DNA of 64,000 bases from Trichuris trichiura (Eukaryota > Nematoda > Enoplea > Trichinellida > Trichuridae), in assembly GCA_037903355.1 (NCBI GenBank), contig JBAJFE010000012.1, positions 248,001-312,000 on the forward strand, in the 5' to 3' direction. Below, one piece after another: positions 46,102 through 56,900 of this stretch (the stretch's first letter is position 1; every line of letters starts with the position of its first letter). The position numbers and the translations under genes are program-made. The notes under the pieces were generated by a model. That model was not told the origin of the DNA, searched no databases, and saw nothing but the letters and a program-made list of their open reading frames with translations.

Positions 46102-47146
46102 CTAACAAATTCCCCAAGCTTCTTCGAAAGCAGTGCAGATTTTCGCACAGACCAACGCGGCTGACAAGGAATAGTTGCTTATTTTTAGTTCTTCTTCACA
46201 GTAGTCTGGCTTGATCTGCAAGAACAGAAAGATAAAGACTTCCTTTTACTTATACGGTATAACTTTGCTCAGAGAATGAAGTCAAACAGTAAAATGAAGT
46301 TGAGCAAACAAACCTGACCATGCGCAACAGCCCCAACGACAATAACGGTGGGTTTGTCATCGGGAACAATATCTCGGATGTTAGTCAAATTGGGCGCGTG
46401 AGATGAGGTGGAATACTTTTTGGAACCCACGGGAAAATAATTTTCAATGGGATTCTTGATAATCTTAAAAATACGCGTACGTTTTAAAACTAGGCAACTT
46501 GTTCTCCTGTTTATACCTTCATGAGCGTCTGAGACGTTTCCGAAGCTTGAATACTCCGTTTGTTCAGCAGCTGCACTAAAACCTACATGTGGCGAGGCCA
46601 ACGAAAGGAACATATTGAAGTTTACCCATCAAACCCGCGAATCTTTCATAAGTACGGGGTATACGAGTTTGCGGATGAATCTCGATTATTGCTTTACGAG
46701 CAGTACGTACAAAAATTTGAAGCAATCCAGCCTTGTTGAGAGGACTGTCAAGAAGCATGAGAAGGCTCTGAAAATGGTTACTCATTACACAGAACTTGGT
46801 TAAGTATCCCTAAAGATATCCTACACAATATTATAAACAAGCCACAGAATAAAGGAAAGCATAGTACGTAATGAAAACGAATATGAAATTAGCCTTTACT
46901 TGATGAGTGATGTCAGGACGATAGTCGGCTGGATCTCTTTTCAGTTTCTTCAAGAAGTTAGCATGCTTGTGACTTGCTAGAAGCTCCAAGCTGTTCCCGA
47001 CCTGAGCAAGAACTAAGAGCTTAAATGTCACGTCAACATTCAGAAAAGCTTACTTTTGCTGACTCGAGCTGTGCGTTCTCCAAAATGACGATTAGTTTTT
47101 TCTCATCTGGAGCAACGGTTCTTTGTCGTTTCGCAAAACTCGCCAT
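46102..47146 (-). CDS. EMG1: EMG1/NEP1 rRNA pseudouridine N1-methyltransferase
   Basis: Six exons: 47054-47146, 46900-47001, 46626-46767, 46517-46575, 46314-46463 and 46102-46215; 219 aa with consistent phases and introns of 50-98 nt. Hallmarks: LIVILENAQLE; YRPDITHQSLLMLLDSPLNKAG; EIHPQTRIPRTYERFAGLM; VQLLNKR; KIIKNPIENYFPVG; and the SPOUT-fold knot region VIVVGAVAHGQ ... ISNYSLSAALVCAK ... FEEAWGIC. Family role: N1-specific methylation of the hypermodified pseudouridine in 18S rRNA and SSU processome assembly in the nucleolus. The catalytic SPOUT residues appear present. Confidence 0.94.
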
Positions 47147-48810
47147 TAAAGCATTGGCTTAATGAATGACCGGATACGATTGAATGGAACAAAACCTACA
47201 AGAAAGCTTTTATGTGACAACGACAGCCAAAGGGCGAACGCCTGATAATATAAAACAGTCCGATTACATCGACACACTAATTTCTAAAATGCTCATTAAA
47301 ACTTAGCGCACACACATTTCTTGTGTCCAGCATGATATGACAAAAGTGCATTGAAAAACAGAAATAAGAAATGGAAACGCTCACACATTTTTCTTTTTCT
47401 AAAACGAAAATCAAGTAGTCTTACTGTATGGTATAATTGGACTTGTGATGGGTCTTCTATTCTCGCTTCGTTAAGCAAAAGAGAGTGCAAAAACTTTTGT
47501 TTATGTTTTTTTGTTGTAATTTTCTGAGTTTTCTGTTGCTTTGAACTTTGCTTTACATCAATGGGTGGTGCAACTGCTAGATTGAATTATGCTTTCCACG
47601 AGTGCTTTACGTGCAAGCAGGCTTAACATAGGACGCGTTATTTAGTTGCATATTAAACCCGAACAACTAAAGTCGTTCCTTTTGTTCTCAAAGACAGTAT
47701 TTGCTTGCGCAGAAGATTTTAAGCACCGTTACTTTCGCTCACGCGGGCAAGGCGGACGAAAACAAGTTATGTGCTACAGAAAAGCGAGAGTATTCGTGCT
47801 GAATCGCATTGCGCTATCTTCCTGCATGCAGTTTTCGGGAAGAAAGTATTCCCTCCGATGTGTTTGTATTTAGAGTGATTTCGTTTTAAAAATTAGCTAT
47901 TATCAGCACTGAAAAGATTTTCTGCCTTGCGCTTTAAAAAATGCTTGCATATAGAGCGAACTCGAGCTATTATGAAGTTCTACGTGAAGGAAAACGACAA
48001 GTTGCATGGCTGGACGTACTAACTTTATTTAACATTTTAGTCAAAAAATAATGGTAGCAAGTGTTGCTAGGAGTTCATTACAAATTGTTTAATTCGTATT
48101 ACCCGTATGATACATGCCGACTGCCATATGTAAATGGTAATAACCTGCTTTCTTTTAATATTACGGTATGATTTGTTACATAATCCGAGTGCATAGTTCT
48201 GAAGCAGTTTTCCTTTGATTCCAATGTTTTTTTGAGTAAGGGTTATTAAACAAGCGTTGCCCACCGTCCAAGTCAATTTATAGTTGCTCTGAGCGATCTT
48301 TGCTAGGAAAATAATCTTAATAAATATCCGTAGCAGTCTTTATGTTGTTCGCGTGTTTTAGCAGCGGCCGTGTTCGTAACTTGAACGTTCTGTTGAATTT
48401 TGCACGTTTAATGAATTATATTTGTGATTGTTTTCGATTTGACTTCCAGTTATGCATGTTTGCTTTGCGTGCAAACGGTGATTCGTTGCTGTTGTTTGTT
48501 TATCTATAGTTGCATTTTCTTCCCGCTTTCCGTTATCAGTTCCGTTGTTTCATTTTGCTCCACGGGAATGGCGTGACTCGTAAAGATTAGTATCAATCAA
48601 AATTTGATATTTCGTGATGTAAGATATCTTTCATTCCTTGTTCGCAGTATCGCGAATCCAGCGTCCAGATAAGCTCCAGTGATCCCCTTTTTTGTATTTT
48701 GCCATCTTCGAACTCTGCTTAATTACCCTTTTGTGCGTTAGTTATAATATATAACTTTTACTAAATTGGTTGCTTTCAGCAGTGCAACTAATCTTGTCGA
48801 ACTTTTCATT
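47147..48810. other. Divergent intergenic region EMG1 / ST13
   Basis: AT-rich 1.7-kb spacer that must hold both promoters. No further gene seen. Confidence 0.5.
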
Positions 48811-50686
48811 ATGGTAGTCGCTAGGCCAACTAATGAACAAGTTCAGCTCCTTCGAGCGTTCGTGGATCTGTGCCAAAAGAATCCAGAATTGCTTCATATT
48901 CCAGAACTACAGTTCTACCGTCAATATCTCGAAAGGTACGGTATTGAAGGCGGGTTATGGTAATCGGCTGATATGTTATTTCGGAAATGTCATAGAGCCG
49001 AGGAACGGTTGGTATGGGGCCCAGTTCTTTTAATTGTTTCGTTAATTTGCATAAGCCAAATTCGGTAGTTGTCTCCAGAGCTTTGTTCTCAATGCTATAT
49101 ATTTCAATAAATATTTTCGGTAGGATAATGGCGTTTTTAAGCTTTTTGGAAAGGTTTCTTTTCTTTTCCTCGCTTTTTTTCTCCTTCGCTTTTAGGTGCC
49201 CGCGATACACCTCTTTTGTTTTTTTTTCTTTTTTCCTCTTCGTAACGGGTATTGTAAATTTTTATTTTTTACTCTGAATTTTTTCGCGGAATTTTGGAAC
49301 CCGTTCTTCTAAAAGTTTATTTTATTTTAAATAACCTAACGGAGCTTTCGGGCCTCTCCGTGGCCCGTCATCAGCGTAATTGTACCGCCAGTCGCGTCGG
49401 TCTTTATGGTTGCAAGCCGCCCCATCCGACCAACTTTTGGCAGAGACCTACCGCCGTCAGCTCTACCTTGAGCCGTCACGTTTCGGTCCCGCCTAGTCAG
49501 TCAGACGGCGCAGCGAGCTTCCAACCGACCTCCGACGACGGCGGCACGCGAACCTTGGAAAGGTTTTACTTAATATTTCGATTGTTTCTTCTTACGAAAT
49601 TTGTCCCGTTAAATTTCAAAACTTTTACTAAGATTTCGTACCTTTCGGGCCGCGTTTGACTCGTCCTTAGCGGTATTAAAATTATAGGTTTTATTTAAGC
49701 CGCCTTTCATTTCAGTTTGGGAGCTCGCATTCCACCCGCAGGGCAGAACACCGCTCAGGTATACACGAAACTGGTAATAACGTTTTCGTTAACGTAATTC
49801 TCCGTAGCCCAAAGAGGATGAACCAATGGAAGAAGACGAAGAAGAAGGAGGAGAAGAGGAAGTTGAGTCGGATATAGGTATACTATTTGCCTACTATTTT
49901 GACCAGTTATTAAAGGACTTGACTTGTACGGGGTTTCCTTTTGTAGAATTGGATAACACCGGCGTGATTGAACCCGACGAAGGTATGGAGCTGCCAGCTG
50001 GCGACGAAAGTGTTGAAGTGAAAAAAAAAGCTTATTGATCACAGCATAACTCATTTATCTTTTTGGTTACATCAGGTTACCGAAGAAATGTTAGAACAAT
50101 CGGATGAAAAGCGCAGAGCTGCCGTAGAAGCAAGCAACAAAGGTATACTACCAGTGTATCACCAAAGCCAACGGACTGCCATTTTAGGTGATCTGGAGAG
50201 CGCATTGAAGCTGTACACGGAAGCGATTTGTTTGAATCCCGGTTCTGCATTGCTGCATGCAAAACGAGCTGCGTACGCTTTTTGCTGTCTGCGTTTTCTT
50301 ATTTTGCTACTTAAATGCATTTTCAGAATATTAGTAATGATGAAGAAACCAGTGGCAGCTATTCGAGATTGCGACAAAGCAATTGCACTGAATCCAAACG
50401 TTGCGCAACCGTACAAGTACCGTGGATGGGCTAACAGGTAGTCTTTTGATTGCTCGTCTCCTTTCGCTGTGGTGTAACATTGTTTTTCATGATTGACAGA
50501 TTAATCGGTCGTTGGGAAGAAGCTCATCATGATTTGTGCTTGGCAAGCAAGCTAGACTGCGATGAAGAAGTTTTCCAGTGGCTCAAAGAGGTTGAACCGA
50601 ATGTAAGCCTTTTTTACTCCCTTCATAAGTCATCCTCAATAACAATGTAATCAGTCATGCCTGATTCTGATTGAAGCATACTGGAA

Positions 50687-50732
<46 letters not shown>

Positions 50733-50912
50733 TAGAACCTCCGTAAGTTGACCATCCAAGGGACCGGGGAAAACTGGTCAACATAGGAGGAGGTCAACAT
50801 AAGAGGCTGTGGGTACATTATATTATTAACGTGCGGACCAACCAAGTGGTCAAAATTCCGTCAACTTAGGGATGTGGTCGACATAGAGAGGTGGTCAACT
50901 TCGGAGGTTCTA

Positions 50913-50944
<32 letters not shown>

Positions 50945-53900
50945 CTTTTTTTTCGAATATCTAGCTCCTTAGTACGGTACTGTAGATTTCATATTAAACT
51001 GTTTCTTTTACAGAATGCATGTTCTGTCAAAAAACCTTTTGTTCTCCGGAGCGTTCGGGTCAATCGTGACCCGTCTTCAGCGGTATTAAGTTAATGTAAT
51101 GAGTAAGTGCGAGGATGAAATTCAATTTGTTTTAACTGTTTAAAAGCGAGTGTTTTAAACTCGAGTTTTGGAATTTGGTCAACTGGCTATGTCTCTTGTT
51201 GTGTATACATGTTACCATCATCCATGTAGTTAATTCTTTTTTCAAAATTTTTCTTTTTCCATTGTTCTTTTATGTTTTATCCATTTCTGATTTTGTGTTT
51301 CATGTGTATTCGTTTCACATTGATTCCACGTGTCCATTTGCTCTATGTAAATTTGTCCATTTTTCTTTTGTTTCCGTTGTTACACGCTCCAACTGCTGTT
51401 CACTAAACTGAATGGGTACGCCAACACTGGAACAAGTGATAAAAATAGAAAACTACTTACGCAAGCCAGCGTAGTTGGAAATATAAAAGAAATCTGCAGA
51501 AAACGTGGTTTCTTGGTACGGGAACAAATGTTTTCATAATGAAGAAGTTTATTACGGATAATTCCCGTTTATTTATGTATATAGAAGAATTCCGGAGCTT
51601 TCGGGTCATACGAGACCCGTCATCAGCGGTCTTAAGTTGTTGATATCATAAATAAACGGGAATTATCCGTAATAAACTTCTATTCTAATTCCGTTAGTCG
51701 TAAAAACCCCGCGAAAATTTCGGAATAAAATTTAAAAAACCCGTTACGAAGAAAGAAAAAAGTAAACTTCTTCATTATGAAAATCTGCAGAAAGGTATAA
51801 AAGAAATATCCACAGCGCAGCGAAGAAACGGCGCGCTTTTCTCTGCAGGTGTCGCCACTGTAGTTTCGCGGGGCTTAGGCGACAAGACCTTAATATTGTC
51901 CATTGTTAAGATGCGATACACACTGCCTAAATATTTTTTGGCATTCTATATAATGCCTTTTCAAAGTATACGCCATTTCATTAATAAAATAAAGCAGTTC
52001 ATACTTTCATTGTTTCTTTTTACGGAATATGTATACCGTTTCAACTTTTTTAATGTCCGTAGCTTTCAGGCAGCGCGTGGCCCGTCTTCAGCGGTATTAA
52101 AATAAAATAAATGTAATTCGCGAATGCAGAGTCGGCCTTCAATCGTTTTTAACGGTTTAAAACGAGTGTTTCAAAGTTTTTTCTTAGGAAGCTTCCCCCG
52201 ATTGTTGGCTGCCTTTGTCTCTTGTTCTGTATATGTATCCTTTACCATTTTTTGTACCTGTTGATTTATTTTTCGAATTTTAGTCCTTTGTTAATTCGCG
52301 GTTTTTTTAATATCCATTTTTCATTTGTTTTCCATATTAGTTAATTTGCTTCTTGTTTATTCCATGTGCCACGTAATTTCATTCATTCCAAGGCGCATGG
52401 AATAAACAATAAACAAATTAACGAATATGGAAAACAAATGAAAAACGGGTATAAAAAACCGTGAATTAACAATGGAGAAAAAGTCAAAAAATGAATCAAC
52501 AGGTACAAGAAATGGTACTAGATATATATATATATACGAAGCAAGAGACGCAGACAGCTGACAGACAGAGAAAACCACCTGAAAAAAAGGTTTTAAAACA
52601 CTCGTTTTAAACCATTAAAAACGGTAGAAGGCCGGCTCCGAACTCGCAAATTACATTTATTTTGTTTTAGTACCTCTGAAAACGGGACATACATTCCGTA
52701 AGAAGAGACAATCATGAAAACATACAATCCCTTACCGAAAGCTATATTTTCAAAGTTCATACTTTGACCAAAAAATCACATGTGTATATATATATATATA
52801 CACATGTGATTTTTATATATATATATATGAAGTATAGTAAGTCTGTTTGATGTAAAAAAGTAAACGTAGAAACTTTCAAGTCGCTTGCAATCCATTATCG
52901 TTACGTTGCTTGTGATTAGAAGAAGGGCCTACTGGTTGTTCTTTTTTGGCGGGTAAAATAAATGGGTAGCTATTAGTCTGTTAGTCAACAGTTTATTCGA
53001 TTGTACGGAAACTGTTTTGGTCTCTTCTCTGTTGCATATTTTCTCAACTTCACGTTCTTCTTGAATGTTATTACGAGGCCCATAGTTCCCCAGATTTGTT
53101 AACAACTTCAAATTCATTCAGAAGAATTTAGTCTTTTCAATGGGTAATATTAATGGCTCGTTATTACTTATTCCTGTTACCCACTTTACACTATACAACA
53201 ATTTAACAGCGCATTGAAAGGTCATATTTGTTTTATGGAATTTAAGGATGTTTCGCATTTTCTGAAGTGCTTAAATCAGGGACACATTCCAAACAGGATT
53301 CTTTTTGAATCAGCATGAATCAGTAAACTTCCATTAATTGAGGTTTTTTGTTGATGGATATTTTGATGGAACGCCTACTATTCCACTGTTCTCTTGCACT
53401 CGAATATTTCTGCTTTCACCGCCTGCGCAGCGGACCCATCCTTAGATTGCTGCTGCGATACGCCTCCTACAGTGTTGATGTTGAAACGCTTGCGTTCTCC
53501 GCGAGGGAACGTTGTTTGTTGACAGAATTTATTTCTGATAAATTGTACCGGGTCAGCACAGAGTTAGTTGACAAGGGAAGCGCTCACTGCAAGAAAAAAG
53601 AGAGAAAAAAATTGTTAGCTTACCTGCCGAGGAGCTGCTCAGCTTCTACCTTCTATGAAGGGAACGAGTCGTCCTGTCGCAGGTTCAACTAGCCAAACCG
53701 ATTTCGGCTTGAAGTTTTTTACAAGAAATTCTATATTTGTTACAACGAGTTGGCTGCGTGTTTGTACTATTTATCGTTGAGTTCAATTTGGGCCCATCAG
53801 GATGTTCGGTCAAACGAACTTCCGGTTGCGTGGCATTGCATGACTTACGATACAGTGGGCATTTTGGTTTTCGCTTTGATACTTCTTCAGTTGGCGGTGA

Positions 53901-56900
53901 CTTCGTTGGCGAAGGCGGTGGTGGTACACCAGCTTGGCACGACTTGCGATACTTGTTGCAACCCGGAGTTGGCTGCGGCTTGGAGGCAGCCTCCACTTCT
54001 TTTTTCGGCGTATGCTTTTTGACGTTCTCGATAGTACGCAGACGCTTCTTGGGCGACTTTTTTCTTAACTTTACGTGCGACGAGTGATGGTGCCTTTTGG
54101 ACAATGGTATTGCTGCCTTTGGCGTCATTATCTCGCCTTGCTTGCACGACTTCCTGTACTTGGGGCATTTCGGCTGGTCGACCTGTAAATGATCGGCAGG
54201 TTCACTCTTTGGAGCAGCCTTAGTTTCCACATGCGACGACGTCGCGTTGCAACTTTTCCTATACTTCACGCATTTAACCTTTGGCTCAACGTGAACAACA
54301 ATAGGCTCCTTCTGTGGCTCGCATGTCTTTCTGTATTTTGGGCATTTTGGAATCTCTGCAACTGGAACCTCTTTTTGAAGTTGTGCCGTTGTTTCGGCAG
54401 GTTGGCAGGTCTTTCTGTACAAGGGACATTTTTTTGGGCTCGAGCGTTCCATTGTAGTTTGCTTAGGCGGTTCAGGCGTTACCTTCGGCGGCAATTTGAA
54501 TATTTCTTAAAATCTCGGTCAAAGTAAAGTGAACATTTTACAGCGTAGCGTACTTGGCGGCTCTGCTGGCCGTTTCGTTACCTCTGGCGTAGGTCTTTCC
54601 TGTTTTGTAGGATAGGTTTCTCCAGCGTCCTGTTCTTCCGATTCTGCATCGACTAACGTTTCATAAGCGAATACAATATCGTCGACGACACCTACCAATA
54701 GTAATTTCACTGCTCACCTCTTTTTCCAAATGTCTTTGAGGTTCACTTGCCGGCTCCGCTTCCATGGGCATTTCCTCCTCTTCTTTTGCTTCTTCTTCAA
54801 CTGTTGTCGCTTTTGAACGATGCAATTTCGACTTTCTTATTTCCCGCTTCGTTTGGCTTGTCGATGGTCGTCCTTTTCTCCGTCCCATCTTGACTTTTAC
54901 GTGAATTTCCTCTTTCGGCAAGTCGAGAGGAGTTTGAGGCTCGTAAACAAAAAGTTTAGCGTCGCGCTGTTCTTTCGCTAGTCTTTTTTGAGTTCGAGTA
55001 AACAACCTTGGCAGGTCAACGTTAATAGCGCTGTTCAGCTTGTCCAGTTGAGGACAACCAATCAGCAAGTAGCAGTAGTCTTTGATTCTTTTTTGCTTTT
55101 GCAATTTGTTCAAAGCAAAAAATTTCGCGTACTCAAAATGCGACGGTAGGTCGTAGGCATTGACGTCCGGGTTGGCGAGCGCCCGTTTGTAAACGCCATT
55201 CTCCTGCGGCTTTTGTACAATCGTTTCTGCCAGTTGTTCGTCGTCAAAAAACAACCTCTTCTTGCGCCTGTAGGCGCACACGAAACTGTCCACAATGAGG
55301 GCGTGAGTTTTCACTTGAATTGCGTACTGACGCAGCGAGGCGATTTTGTAGCGAACCTTATTTTCAATGACTTCACGGATGTCCTCTAGCACTTGCGATT
55401 CCTCGTCGTAGAACAGTTGTCCGAGATCTTCATTTCCTATAGGTTTTGACCAAAAGGAGCCCATGTAGATCCGCGGGTGCTCAGTCACGTTGTACAAGCT
55501 AGACAAGGACCACATCAAGGCACCGTAAACTCGTACAAGGTCTTCAGTCGAGACAGTGTCGGCCTTGTTGAGAATGAACTTTAGTGCGCTTTCCTTTTTC
55601 TTCAATTTTGCAAACATGTTTTCCAACTCTTTGCCGGCGTCCAGCTTTGTGGGATCGAAAACGATCAATATCAAGTCTGATCTTTGTATAAGACGATCCA
55701 TGACGTCATCGAAGGGGTATCGCCTGTCATTGGGGCGCCTGCTTTCCGCCAGTCCTGGCGTGTCAATAATGGTGACGCGGCGAAGAAGCTCGTTTGGCAG
55801 CTCGATTGCTTTGAGATGCTCCAAAAAGAAGGAGCCGAATTGTTGCGTCCAACCGAACGGTTTGCTCTGATCGGCGATCAGCATGGCGCCATCCATGGTG
55901 CGATGCCTTTTTCCGTAGGTCATAACGTGAAAGTCGGTGGTGCTCGGCTCCGTACCGGTTTTGATTCTTTGCGTTTTGTGCTCAATGCCAAGAAGGTATT
56001 TGATTAGCGTCGATTTTCCCGTACTCCACGGGCCAACGACGAGCACTATCGGCTCGGCATTGATGTCGCTTTCTTAATAATTCCTACATTAATCAAAAAT
56101 CCTTGCGAGAAAAAGATTTTACAAACTTGAAAAGCAAATTTTCTCAGCATGCCAACTCCATAACTTTCAGGTACTAATTTTTTTTGCTATTTCATTAATT
56201 ATGTTAATTGTTTATTTACGGCAGCTCGCTTATGTTTTTCTCTTTCTTTCTTAAATTACAGCTTTTGCCTCTTCCGATCCGCGTGACTTTTTAATTCAAA
56301 TTGCTTTAATGCCAAAAAATTCCAGCTGCTATGAATAAGCAAGGAAAAGCGCCTCTTACCATAAAGGAATATAATCAGTTTTAAAAAGTGCGTGTTAAAC
56401 ATGAGCTTAGCAGTAAATAGTGAACGCGCTTTATTGATAGTCGCTAACGAATCTGCTGGTGGGGCCTACATCGTTGTTTATAGCAATGGGAGTCTAAGCT
56501 GGTTAAACCACTCAATTGAAACATTTTTTATTAGCATATTCAGCTCATGAAACAAAAAATAAGTAGTTTTTCTTTGGCGACCCAACCAGTGAGCGTTCAT
56601 CATTATCCTGCCATGTAGGGAAATTGTTGAGTGACTTCATTTTTCGTTTACATCAGTTTTGCATATTATTAACGGAAATGACGTCCAGCACCTGATACGT
56701 AATGATTATGCGATTAGTATAGGATGGTTTTTTTTCTGAATGAAGTTGCTTTAAACATACATGCCAGGTGTAATTTTGCAACGAGCAAAGTTTCCTAAGC
56801 GAGTTTAAGCCCTAAGCATTGTATGGAGAGTAAAGCATTCCCATGTTGAGCGGTGAGACTTGAAACTACTCCGGTTTACCTTTGTCCTGAGTTTTTTGCA

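Larger units (their letters stand above)
48941..49814. repeat. ST13 intron 1 with hammerhead-bearing repeats
   Basis: Contains, in antisense orientation to ST13, a CGTAACGGGT tail (about 49234-49250), a hammerhead motif at 49335-49380, a body (49373-49560) homologous to the reverse of 16414-16614, and a second degenerate hammerhead at 49636-49673. Confidence 0.7.

Noticed and set aside
49373..49659. 121-codon plus-strand frame in ST13 intron 1
   Set aside because: It begins in the hammerhead and follows the non-autonomous repeat body; treated as repeat rather than an ST13 exon.
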